Source: Terriglobia bacterium | GTDB taxonomy: Bacteria > Acidobacteriota > Terriglobia > Terriglobales > Acidobacteriaceae | NCBI GenBank assembly: GCA_020073665.1 | Contig: JAIQEU010000003.1 | Span: 1-64,000, forward strand | Direction of reading: 5' to 3' | Length of the DNA stretch: 64,000 bases | Shown here: piece after piece, positions 37,894-45,679 of the stretch | How the letters are laid out: each line of letters starts with the position of its first letter | How positions within the stretch are numbered: the first letter of the stretch is position 1 | Program-made: the position numbers and the translations under genes | The notes under the pieces: model-generated | Databases searched by the model: none | Told to the model about the DNA's origin: nothing | The model's input: the letters and a program-made list of their open reading frames with translations, nothing else

Positions 37894-38598
37894 ATGTCGT
37901 TTGATCCCGGAACACTCAATATGGAACGGATCTTGGTTGTCGAAGATGATCGCGCGGTGCAAAAGGCGATGAAGCGCCTGTTCGAGGCAGAGGGCTTTGT
38001 GGTGGAAATCAGCGGCGACGGCAAGTCGGCGCTGGAGGCTTTCCGTGCCGCCGCTCCATCGGCCGTCGTCCTTGACCTGCGTCTGCCCGCCATGTCGGGC
38101 CGGGACGTTTGTCGCGAAATCAAACAACAGTCGCCCGGGTTGCCGATTATTGTGGTCAGCGCAACCAGCGACGTTTCCGACAAGGTCCTGTTGCTGGAAC
38201 TTGGCGCCGACGATTACGTCACTAAGCCGTTTAGCCCCCGGGAATTGTTGGCTCGCGTGCGAGCGGCGTTGCGTCGTACGGTGCGCAGCGGTGGCGGCGA
38301 AGTGGTGTCTTTTGCCGGCATCTCCGTGGACTTCACCAAGATGGAAGTGGTACGTGAGGGACAGCCGGTGGTGCTGACCGCCCAGGAGTTCAAGACTTTG
38401 AAATTCCTGGTGCAGAACCCGGACCGGGTGATCAGCCGCGACGAGTTGCTGAACGAGGTCTGGGGCTACCAGAACTATCCTTCCACTCGCACCGTGGACA
38501 ACCACATTCTGAAGCTGCGGCAGAAGTTGGAGAAAGATCCGGCAAATCCCGTGCATTTCCGTACCGTCCATGGCATGGGTTATAAGTTCGTGCGGTAG
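37894..38598 (+). CDS. OmpR/PhoB-family response regulator
   Basis: A 234-residue two-domain regulator. Receiver: Asp18-Asp19 pocket, phospho-Asp61 (VVLDLRLP), Lys111 (VTKPF). The winged-helix DNA-binding domain begins about residue 138 and contains LTAQEFKTLKFLVQNP and the recognition helix TRTVDNHILKLRQKL, ending HGMGYKFVR. ATG 37894 is chosen for its GAGGAGAT ribosome binding site; an in-frame ATG at 37828 lacks one. It is followed after 50 bases by a sensor kinase. The direct repeat at 37718 is a candidate autoregulatory site. Confidence 0.93.
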   Translation: MSFDPGTLNMERILVVEDDRAVQKAMKRLFEAEGFVVEISGDGKSALEAFRAAAPSAVVLDLRLPAMSGRDVCREIKQQSPGLPIIVVSATSDVSDKVLLLELGADDYVTKPFSPRELLARVRAALRRTVRSGGGEVVSFAGISVDFTKMEVVREGQPVVLTAQEFKTLKFLVQNPDRVISRDELLNEVWGYQNYPSTRTVDNHILKLRQKLEKDPANPVHFRTVHGMGYKFVR

Positions 38599-38648
38599 CC
38601 ACTATCAGGCGCGGTGATCGCCAAGAAGCAGACCCGGGGAGAGCGAGC

Positions 38649-40454
38649 ATGAGACTAAGAATGCGGACCAAGTTCCTGCTCTCCATGCTGCTCATCACCG
38701 CCGGCCTGACTTGTACCAGCCTGCTGCTGGTGCGCAGCAGCGTTCAGGGCCAGGTCAAGAAAGAAATTTTCGCCGACTTGCATAACTCCGTCAGCACCTT
38801 TCAGAATTTCCAGCGGGAAAGGGAACTGACGCTGACGCGGTCTGCGGAGTTGCTGGCCGACTTGCCCAACCTGCGGGCGCTGATGACCACCCAGGACGAG
38901 GCCACCATCCAGGATGCCTCGAATGACCTGTGGCGGTTGGCCGGTAGCGACTTGTTTGTGCTGGCGGACCGCACCGGACGCGTGGTGGCGCTGCATACCA
39001 CTTCCCCTGGCTTTACCCGCCAGATGGCGCAGGATTCGTTTGCCGGTTCGTTGGATCAGGAGGGTTCGGACCATTGGTGGTTCGGCGCGCACCATCTCTA
39101 CGAAGTTTTTCATAGACCCATCTACTTCGGCCGTGCCTCTGAGAACCGCCCCCTGGGGTTCCTGGTGATCGGCTTCGAGATCGACGACAGCGTGGCATCC
39201 CAAGTGAGCCGCATTGCCGCCAGCCAGGTCGCATTCGCTTACGGTGACACCATCGTGCGGAGCACGCTCACGCCTTCCGAAGAAGCCGCACTCACGCGCT
39301 GGAAGGTGCCTCGCTCGGTCACCGGGGCCGCCGAGCCTGAAGAGGTTCACCTCGGCGACGAGCGCTTCCTGGGTACAACCCTGGAACTGGCGTCCGAGAA
39401 AGCGCCTTCAGTTCGCCTGACGGTCCTCAAGTCCTACGATCAGGCCACCACGTTTCTTGACAGTTTGAACCGGTTGCTGCTGGCCCTCGGCCTGGCTGCG
39501 GTAGTGGGTGGCAGTGCGCTGGTGTTTCTCATCTCCCACACATTTACGCGCCCGCTGGGCAACCTTGTAGCCGGTGTCCGCGCCCTGGAGAAAGGCGATT
39601 ACTCCTATCCGCTGGACGCGCGGGGTGGCGATGAAGTCGCAGAGGTGACTGGCGCTTTTGACCGCATGCGCACCAGCCTGCTGCAAACCCAGCAGGAACT
39701 GCTGGAGGCGGAGCGCCTGGCCACCATCGGGCGCATGGCCAGTTCTATATCGCACGACCTGCGCCATTCCCTCGCTGCCATCGTCGCCAATGCCGAGTTT
39801 CTGTGCGAGAGCCGGCTGTCGACCGAGCAACGTGAAGAGCTCTACCAGGAAGTCCGGGTGGCAGTGAACCAGATGACCGACCTGCTCGACTCTCTGCTGG
39901 AGTTTTCCCGCACCCGGGAGTCGCTGCGCCCGTCCTTTGGCAGCGTGAAGGAATCGGTAGAGCACGCGGTGCAGGCAATCCGTTCGCATCCGGAGTACCA
40001 CCTGGTGCGTTTTTCCGTCAACCAGGTGGGGAACAGTGTCGGATGGTTTGACAGCAAGCGACTGGAACGCGCGCTGTATAACCTGCTCCTGAACGCCTGT
40101 GAGGCGGTCGCCACGGACCGGGGCTGCATCGATATCGACCTGAAAGAAGTCGACGGCGGCGTCGAGATACGTGTTTCTGACAACGGCCGTGGGATTCCCG
40201 AGTCGATTCGCGGTAAACTCTTCGAGCCGTTTATCAGCTATGGCAAGGAGAATGGCACCGGGCTTGGCTTGACCGTGGTGCAGAAGATTGTGCAGGACCA
40301 TGGTGGCGACGTGAGCGTAGAAAAGACGTCAGAACACGGCACGGTTTTCCGGCTGCTGCTTCCCCTCGCCTCCGTTCAAACTGGAGAGGACAACCGAGGG
40401 GAAAAGTTGTCCTCTCCTCCCATTGCGCAGACAAAGAGAGTGCTGCCGGAGTAG
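38649..40454 (+). CDS. Sensor histidine kinase with extracytoplasmic sensor domain
   Basis: A 601-residue kinase. TM1 (about 8-28) and TM2 (about 275-296) enclose a roughly 245-residue extracytoplasmic region with a helical start and a Cache-like fold pattern (LFVLADRTGRVVALH, GFLVIGFEID). A HAMP linker (297-349) leads to HisKA with phospho-acceptor His369 (SSISHDLRHSL) and a HATPase domain (N box NLLLNACEAV, G1 DNGRGI, G2 GTGLGL). The Cache-like call is from motif feel only. It pairs with the preceding OmpR-type regulator; the porin and cupredoxin genes that follow are plausible targets or partners. Confidence 0.9.
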   Translation: MRLRMRTKFLLSMLLITAGLTCTSLLLVRSSVQGQVKKEIFADLHNSVSTFQNFQRERELTLTRSAELLADLPNLRALMTTQDEATIQDASNDLWRLAGSDLFVLADRTGRVVALHTTSPGFTRQMAQDSFAGSLDQEGSDHWWFGAHHLYEVFHRPIYFGRASENRPLGFLVIGFEIDDSVASQVSRIAASQVAFAYGDTIVRSTLTPSEEAALTRWKVPRSVTGAAEPEEVHLGDERFLGTTLELASEKAPSVRLTVLKSYDQATTFLDSLNRLLLALGLAAVVGGSALVFLISHTFTRPLGNLVAGVRALEKGDYSYPLDARGGDEVAEVTGAFDRMRTSLLQTQQELLEAERLATIGRMASSISHDLRHSLAAIVANAEFLCESRLSTEQREELYQEVRVAVNQMTDLLDSLLEFSRTRESLRPSFGSVKESVEHAVQAIRSHPEYHLVRFSVNQVGNSVGWFDSKRLERALYNLLLNACEAVATDRGCIDIDLKEVDGGVEIRVSDNGRGIPESIRGKLFEPFISYGKENGTGLGLTVVQKIVQDHGGDVSVEKTSEHGTVFRLLLPLASVQTGEDNRGEKLSSPPIAQTKRVLPE

Positions 40455-40539
40455 GATTTCCTTATCGATGTGCCCGGCTGCGACGGGGTCGCGGCCTGTG
40501 TCGGGTGGGGTAATTCCAGATTTGCTGCGGGAGGCGAAC

Positions 40540-42129
40540 GTGAAGCAGGGGAATGGTTTGCCTGTACGGATAGGAGACTGCGGCAGGCTGCTTTTGGTGC
40601 TGCTGCTCGGAGCTGCCGTGGGGTGGGCGCAAGAAAGCAAACCCGCGGCGGCACCGCCTGACCAGTCGATGGCGGACGCCGTCCGCGAACTCCAGGAGCA
40701 AGTGCGTGAATTGCGCGCCGCGGTGGCGGAAGTGCGCAGCGAAGCCGCCCAGTACCGCGCCGAAACCCTGGAACTGCGCCACGAGCTGGAAGCCAATCGG
40801 CAGGCCCCGGCCACCGCCCCGACCGTATCTGCGGCCGCGCCTTCCGGAGCAGTCCGCACCGCATCGAGCGGTGGAGAGTCCCAGCCTGACACGGCGTCGC
40901 TCGAACAGCGTGTGGCCTCACTGGAAGAAGCGTCGCAGCTACAGGGCGGCAAAATCGACGAGCAGTACCAGACCAAAGTTGAGGGCGCGTCGAAATACCG
41001 GGTGCGGCTCTCCGGGCTGGTGTTGTTGAATCTCTTCAGCAATCGTGGAACTACCGACAACCCGGATTTCCCCACCTGGGCGGATCCTCCCGGGCCCTTT
41101 GATTCCAACGGGAACTTCGGAGCCACCCTCCGCCAGTCCGAGTTGGGGCTTGAGGTTTTTGGCCCACGCCTGGCGGGTGCGAAGACTTCCGCCAACTTGC
41201 AGCTGGATTTTTCCGGAGGCTTTGCCACGACCGCCAACGGAAACAACTTCGGCCTGGTTCGCATGCGCATCGCCAGCATGCGGCTGGACTGGGAGAACAC
41301 CTCGGTCGTGGCCGGGCAGGACAACCTGTTCCTTTCTCCGCTCTCGCCAACCTCGTTCGCTTCGCTGGCAGTTCCGGCCTTCGGCTACGCCGGAAACCTG
41401 TGGGGTTGGATTCCGCAGGTGCGAGTGGAGCATCGCTTTGATTTGTCCCCGCAGCAAAGCGTGACCGTGCAAGGCGGCATTATTGACAATGTTACGGGCG
41501 AGTTCCCCTACGATCCGATTGCCCGCATCCCGCAAGCCGGAGAAAAATCCAGCCAGCCTGCCTATGGCGCACGCGTGGCTTGGACGCGGAATCTCTTTGG
41601 GCAGCCCGTGACTCTGGGGACGGGGGGCTACTATAGCCGGCAGAACTGGAGCTTCGGTCACCACGTGGATGGCTGGGCTGGCATGACTGACTGGGACATT
41701 CCCTTGGCTCCCCGGGTGCGTCTTTCCGGCGAGTTCTACCGCGGGCGAGCGGTGGCAGGCTTGGCGGGCGCGATTGGGACCGACGTGCTGCTCAGCAGTA
41801 ACACGTTTGGCCCCACCACCCAGGTGCGGGGTTTGAATTCCATGGGCGGGTGGTCGCAGTTGAAGCTCAAGGCTACCGCCAAACTCGAGTTCAACGGCGC
41901 ATATGGCGTGGACAGTCCATTTGCCAGCGATTTCCGGGCGATTCCGGGAGGCTTGGCCAATTACACCAACGCGCTGGTACAGAATCGCAGCACCCTGGTG
42001 AACTTCATCTATCGGCCACGCTCGAACCTACTGTTCTCCACCGAGTATCGGCACTTGCGGACCAGCCAACTCGACAACGGCCCCTATACGGCGGAGCAGG
42101 TCAATCTGATGATGGGAATTTTGTTCTGA
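40540..42129 (+). CDS. Outer-membrane porin, DcaP-like
   Basis: A 529-residue outer-membrane protein. After a signal peptide (LLLVLLLGAAVGWAQ) comes a coiled coil (about 40-85, ELQEQVRELRAAVAEV) and a Pro/Ala linker, a second short heptad (VASLEEASQL), then a beta-rich barrel that starts with RVRLSGLVLLNLF and ends with an aromatic terminal residue (LMMGILF). A trimerising coiled coil before the barrel is characteristic of DcaP-type and related phosphate-selective porins. GTG 40540 is chosen because GGGAGGCG sits five bases upstream; the 39-codon extension is not signal-like. Substrate unknown. The next gene begins two bases after its stop. Confidence 0.72.
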   Translation: MKQGNGLPVRIGDCGRLLLVLLLGAAVGWAQESKPAAAPPDQSMADAVRELQEQVRELRAAVAEVRSEAAQYRAETLELRHELEANRQAPATAPTVSAAAPSGAVRTASSGGESQPDTASLEQRVASLEEASQLQGGKIDEQYQTKVEGASKYRVRLSGLVLLNLFSNRGTTDNPDFPTWADPPGPFDSNGNFGATLRQSELGLEVFGPRLAGAKTSANLQLDFSGGFATTANGNNFGLVRMRIASMRLDWENTSVVAGQDNLFLSPLSPTSFASLAVPAFGYAGNLWGWIPQVRVEHRFDLSPQQSVTVQGGIIDNVTGEFPYDPIARIPQAGEKSSQPAYGARVAWTRNLFGQPVTLGTGGYYSRQNWSFGHHVDGWAGMTDWDIPLAPRVRLSGEFYRGRAVAGLAGAIGTDVLLSSNTFGPTTQVRGLNSMGGWSQLKLKATAKLEFNGAYGVDSPFASDFRAIPGGLANYTNALVQNRSTLVNFIYRPRSNLLFSTEYRHLRTSQLDNGPYTAEQVNLMMGILF

Positions 42130-42131
42130 CC

Positions 42132-42848
42132 ATGAAACCATCGCTTGTCCATTACTGGTGCTGCCTGGTGCTGCTGCTGCTGGCGAGCGTCCCTGCCCGG
42201 ACCCAGGTTACGCTCAGCGCGCACGTAGAACTGGGGAGCAGGCGCAGCGTGCACCAGTCCGGCAATGTGGTGCTCTGGCTTTCGCCAGTCGGAGGCCGGG
42301 CTGATTTTCCGCCTTCCGCATTGCAGACTCCGCGGTTGGTGCAAAGGAACAAGAGCTTCGATCCTCATGTGCTGGTGGTGCCGGTGGGTGCGGTGGTGGA
42401 ATTCCCCAACCGCGATCCCTTCTTTCACAACGTGTTTTCGTTGTTCGAGGGCAAGCGCTTCGACCTTGGCCTGTACGAGGCCGGAAGCACTCGGGATGTG
42501 CGCTTTGACAAGGCCGGCATCTCTTACATCTTCTGCAATATTCATGCCGAGATGAGCGCCGTGGTTATCGCTTTGGACACACCCTATTACGGAATCTCGA
42601 ACCCTCGCGGCGAAGTGATCATTCCCCAGGTTCCTGCTGGCCGCTACACCTTGCACGTCTGGTACGAGGCCGCACTCCCCGACAATTTGAAGGGGTTGAC
42701 CCGGGAGATCAACGTTTCCGAGAACAGTTCTACCCTGGGAGTGATTCGACTTCCTCAAGCCCAGTTGCAGCAGGCCCACAAGAACAAGTACGGACGCGAC
42801 TACGACCAGCCTGTGCCCGCCGATAGTCCGGGCTACCAACGCCCCTGA
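42132..42848 (+). CDS. Periplasmic cupredoxin-like protein
   Basis: A 238-residue exported protein of the methylamine-utilisation-like cupredoxin group. Signal peptide (CCLVLLLLASVPARTQ). Four residues match a type-1 copper site: His99 (PFFHNVFS), Cys135, His138 and Met141 (FCNIHAEM). A Greek-key domain (about 75-150) is followed by a beta-sandwich extension with IIPQVPAGRYTLHVWYE, like carboxypeptidase-regulatory domains. It probably transfers electrons or binds copper in the periplasm. It begins two bases after the porin stop, so the two are almost certainly co-transcribed. The copper ligands are seen; the redox partner is unknown. Confidence 0.78.
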   Translation: MKPSLVHYWCCLVLLLLASVPARTQVTLSAHVELGSRRSVHQSGNVVLWLSPVGGRADFPPSALQTPRLVQRNKSFDPHVLVVPVGAVVEFPNRDPFFHNVFSLFEGKRFDLGLYEAGSTRDVRFDKAGISYIFCNIHAEMSAVVIALDTPYYGISNPRGEVIIPQVPAGRYTLHVWYEAALPDNLKGLTREINVSENSSTLGVIRLPQAQLQQAHKNKYGRDYDQPVPADSPGYQRP

Positions 42849-42954
42849 AAATGGGCCTCCGTGCCTCCCCGCCCTGTGTAACCAGAAAATTACAATTGCG
42901 TGAGAAATCCGTGACAACTGCCGTCTTGAACCGGCCTAACCTTCAAGCAATGGG

Positions 42955-42979
42955 AACGGGCGATCGCTGCTCGCCCGTT
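42955..42979. other. Strong hairpin in intergenic region 42849-43119
   Basis: Nine-base perfect arms AACGGGCGA and TCGCCCGTT enclose a seven-base loop. No U-tract follows on either strand, so it is not a typical intrinsic terminator; it could protect the 3' end of the cupredoxin mRNA. The rest of 42849-43119 shows no gene that I can support. Confidence 0.5.
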
Positions 42980-43119
42980 GCAAACGCGATTGATCCCGGG
43001 ATCATTCTTTCGCGCGGTGCTCGAAATCAGTTGTCCGCAGCTCGTCGGTTTCTAATCGACAGATGTTTCTCCGCGTGTTCCTCTCTCTGGGCCAGCTGCT
43101 GCTGGCCTTTTTTCTTGCA

Positions 43120-43398
43120 CTATCGGGAATTGGGGTCCGGGTCGACGAGACGCTGGTGGACGTAGCGCCGGATGTCGAGGCTGGGTTCGCCCTGCCTGGT
43201 GCGCACTACCAGCACGCTCTCTCCGAGCACATCGAGAATCTCGGAGTCGCCCGGATTAGGAAGCTGTTCCTCCCGTCCCCCGCAGAATCATTCCCGGAAG
43301 AAGATGTGCTCCTTTTCACGGGCAAAAATTTCGTCTAAGAGATACCAGGAACTGGGCAGCGACTTCTGCAGGCCGGTCGTATTAGCGGACGTCGTCAT
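43120..43398 (-). pseudogene. Decayed Rieske ring-hydroxylating oxygenase (N-terminal remnant)
   Basis: On the minus strand an ATG at 43398 reads LPSSWYLLDEIFAREKEHIFF-RE, then TGA at 43288-43290 where the family has Trp, then continues in the same frame with FCGGREEQLPNPGD and LDVLGESVLVVRTRQGE. This is the conserved N-terminus of Rieske non-haem iron oxygenase alpha subunits. Beyond about codon 72 similarity fades (the expected CxH cluster motif is garbled), and a stop follows at 43120-43122; no catalytic domain is found further on. It lies at the downstream end of the methyltransferase/oxidase gene series. The remnant differs clearly in sequence from the intact Rieske protein at 48169. The plus-strand frame here (43063-43338) is an antisense shadow. 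Confidence 0.8.
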
Positions 43399-43451
43399 AG
43401 GATACGAACCGGGACGCGGCGGAACGGATGGCCCCTCCGCGTCCTCTGTGG

Positions 43452-44450
43452 TCACGGTTTTTTCGCAGTTGCCTCGTCGTGGCCGTAATACTCATACGCC
43501 GACATGGGCTTTTCGCCGCCTTTTACCCACAACCGCTGGTCGTCCGGCAGCTTGCCCAGCGCACGGGCCATCTCGCGCACGTGAATCGCCACCGAGCCGC
43601 AGCAGGAACCGATGTAGTTGATCCCCAGGTTGCGCGCGTCCACGGCGTACTGGCCCATCTCCTTGCGCGTGAGTTGCAGCGGGTCAAGCGCACACGGAAA
43701 CTCCGGCAGGCTGGTGAAGTCCGGCTTGTCCTTGGGGGTACGGTAGCCGACCGGCTGGCATGCCAAATAGCCGGAAACAGCTTTGCGCATCTTCTCCATG
43801 CTGGGCAGCATATGCACGGGTGGCCGCAGGCAGTTCATGCCCACGATGTCGGCCCCGGCGTCGAGCAGTGTCTTCGCGGCATCGGCAGCGCTCTTGCCTT
43901 CCATGGTCTCATCTTTGTTCTCGAAACAGATGGTGACCATAACCGGCAGTCCGGTTTTCTTGCCCCGTTCGACGGCAATCAATGCTTCTCCCAGCCAGGA
44001 GAAAGTCTCGCCGATGATGAAGTCCACGCCTTCGGCGACCTGCACTGCCAGTTGCTCGTCGAAGGTCTTGCGCACGCGGTCGGCAGCCGAGGGACTATTT
44101 GGCTCGTACATCCAGGTAAGACTGATATTGCCCGCGACCAGGCACTTGTCCCCTGCGACTTCGCGTGCCACGCGGACCGCCGAGCGATTCAAGTCTTCCA
44201 GCCGGTCTTGTAAGCCGACGGTGGCCAACTTGTCGCGGCTGGCGTAGAAAGTCAGCGCCTGGAGGACGTCCGCCCCGGCTTCGCGAAACTCTACGTGCAG
44301 TTCACGCAATGCATCGGGATAAGTAAGCGCGACTTCGGGAGTGAACGGACCCGCGCGTACCCAGCCGCGTTTTTCCAGTTCCAGCAGGTAACCGCCATCG
44401 CCGAGGACTGGGCCTTCTTTGAGGCGTTCGAGGATGCCTTTTTTCTTCAT
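43452..44450 (-). CDS. Zinc-dependent homocysteine S-methyltransferase (betaine type)
   Basis: A 332-residue member of the homocysteine methyltransferase family (pfam S-methyl_trans), which moves a methyl group from betaine, S-methylmethionine or a similar donor to homocysteine. The three zinc Cys are seen: Cys207 (GMNC) and Cys283-Cys284 (GSCCG). The barrel start GDGGYLLELEKRG and the C-terminal aromatic segment YEYYG resemble betaine-homocysteine methyltransferases. AAGGAG precedes ATG 44450. Its neighbours are amine oxidases and Rieske oxygenases, which points to a betaine-like methyl donor, but the donor is inferred. Last intact gene of the minus-strand series. Confidence 0.85.
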   Translation of the reverse strand: MKKKGILERLKEGPVLGDGGYLLELEKRGWVRAGPFTPEVALTYPDALRELHVEFREAGADVLQALTFYASRDKLATVGLQDRLEDLNRSAVRVAREVAGDKCLVAGNISLTWMYEPNSPSAADRVRKTFDEQLAVQVAEGVDFIIGETFSWLGEALIAVERGKKTGLPVMVTICFENKDETMEGKSAADAAKTLLDAGADIVGMNCLRPPVHMLPSMEKMRKAVSGYLACQPVGYRTPKDKPDFTSLPEFPCALDPLQLTRKEMGQYAVDARNLGINYIGSCCGSVAIHVREMARALGKLPDDQRLWVKGGEKPMSAYEYYGHDEATAKKP

Positions 44451-44474
44451 GCGGTGCTCCTTGAGTGCTTCGTG

Positions 44475-44495
44475 GCCGGCGAGACGCCGGCGCTA
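44475..44495 (-). repeat. Small GC-rich palindromic repeat, copy 1
   Basis: A perfect seven-base stem GCCGGCG/CGCCGGC with AGA loop lies in the 47-base gap between the oxidase and methyltransferase genes. Fifteen bases (TAGCGCCGGCGTCTC on the minus strand, 44481-44495) are identical to a second copy at 48129-48143. It resembles REP-type dispersed elements. Confidence 0.6.
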
Positions 44496-44497
44496 AC

Positions 44498-45679
44498 CTA
44501 GTCGTCCTTGTATTCGAACTCTGCCTTGATCGGCTTGCCTTCTGCAAAGCGGCTGGGACGAAAGCTGCTGATGTCCACCGTCTTGCCTTTACCGTCGAGC
44601 AGTAACTCTGACATGACCAGCCCGATGGCTGGCGCAATCTTGAAGCCCATCCCCGAAAATCCCGCGCACACGTGCAGGCCGTCGATCCCGGGTACTTCGC
44701 CCAGTAGTGGGCGCGCATCCGGTGACATGTCGTAGACACCAGTCACTCCGCGCATCACTTCCGCGTTTTCGAGCTTGGGAACCCGGCAGCAGGTGCGCTC
44801 GATGATCGCTTCCAACGATTCGTCGGATGCTCGCTGCGGGAAGTTATCGGGATCAACCGGGCGCTTTCCATAAAAATCGCCGACCAGGAATTTGTCCTGC
44901 CCATCCGAGCGGAAATAGGTTGCGGTGATCGAGTCAATGCAAGCCATCCCTCCGCCCTTCATGCCAGGGGCATTTTTCAGGATGGCGACCTGGTGGTACT
45001 CAGGCTCGATGGGCAAGTCATAGCCGACCTGCTGGAACAGGGGTCGAGTCCACGGGCCAGTGGCTGCCACTACCACCGGTGCTGCGATTTGTCCATGTTC
45101 GGTGACCACGCCGCGGACTCGTCCTTCGGCCACCTGAAAGGCAGTGACCTGGGTCTTGGGCACGTAGGTCACACCCAGGTCGCGGGCGCGGGAAAGAAAG
45201 TCATTGGCCACATTCGCCCCGTCACCGTAACCGGAATCGGGTTCATAAGCCGCTAGTTCGATGTCGTCGGTATTCCAGTCGGGCTCCAGCTCTTTTAGTT
45301 CTTGTCCCGTAATCAGCCGCACGTTGACTCCGAGCTTGGCCTGCATGGCCACATTCTGTTTCAGGCGCTCGATTTCATTGGCGGGCACCGTGCGGACAAA
45401 GCCGGTTTTGCGGAAGTCACCAGCTTCTCCCACGATTTCGCGCCAGTGCTGGAACATGTGCAGGCTTACCAGCGCCAGTTGCACCTCGGGCGGATAGCTG
45501 TAGTGCATGCGAATGAGGGCAGAGGAGCGACCTGTACCACCAAAGCCCACATGGTCTTTGTCGATGAGTACTACATTTCCGGCCTTGCGCCTGGCCAGAT
45601 GAAAAGCCAATGAGGCTCCCATAATTCCGGCGCCAACGATCACCACGTCGGCCGTCCTGGGAAGGGAATTGCTGCTCAT
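44498..45679 (-). CDS. FAD-dependent oxidoreductase, sarcosine/dimethylglycine oxidase type
   Basis: A 393-residue DAO-family flavoenzyme. The dinucleotide-binding motif GAGIMG is at 16-21, the glycine/serine stretch GFGGTGRSSALIR follows the second strand as in sarcosine oxidase, and the C-terminal FAD contact is CAGFSGMGFKIAPAIG. Such enzymes oxidise N-methyl or secondary amino acids. ATG 45679 has AAGGAGG six bases upstream and overlaps the stop of the upstream gene by four bases (ATGA), so translation is coupled. Together with the methyltransferase it fits stepwise removal of N-methyl groups; the exact substrate is not readable from sequence. Confidence 0.87.
   Translation of the reverse strand: MSSNSLPRTADVVIVGAGIMGASLAFHLARRKAGNVVLIDKDHVGFGGTGRSSALIRMHYSYPPEVQLALVSLHMFQHWREIVGEAGDFRKTGFVRTVPANEIERLKQNVAMQAKLGVNVRLITGQELKELEPDWNTDDIELAAYEPDSGYGDGANVANDFLSRARDLGVTYVPKTQVTAFQVAEGRVRGVVTEHGQIAAPVVVAATGPWTRPLFQQVGYDLPIEPEYHQVAILKNAPGMKGGGMACIDSITATYFRSDGQDKFLVGDFYGKRPVDPDNFPQRASDESLEAIIERTCCRVPKLENAEVMRGVTGVYDMSPDARPLLGEVPGIDGLHVCAGFSGMGFKIAPAIGLVMSELLLDGKGKTVDISSFRPSRFAEGKPIKAEFEYKDD

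Noticed and set aside
42955-42979. Hairpin taken as an intrinsic terminator
   Set aside because: The stem is strong, but neither strand has a T-tract after it, so it is reported as a hairpin only.
43063-43338. 91-residue plus-strand frame with a signal-like start
   Set aside because: It has no ribosome binding site and is antisense to the Rieske remnant, whose minus-strand reading has family similarity.
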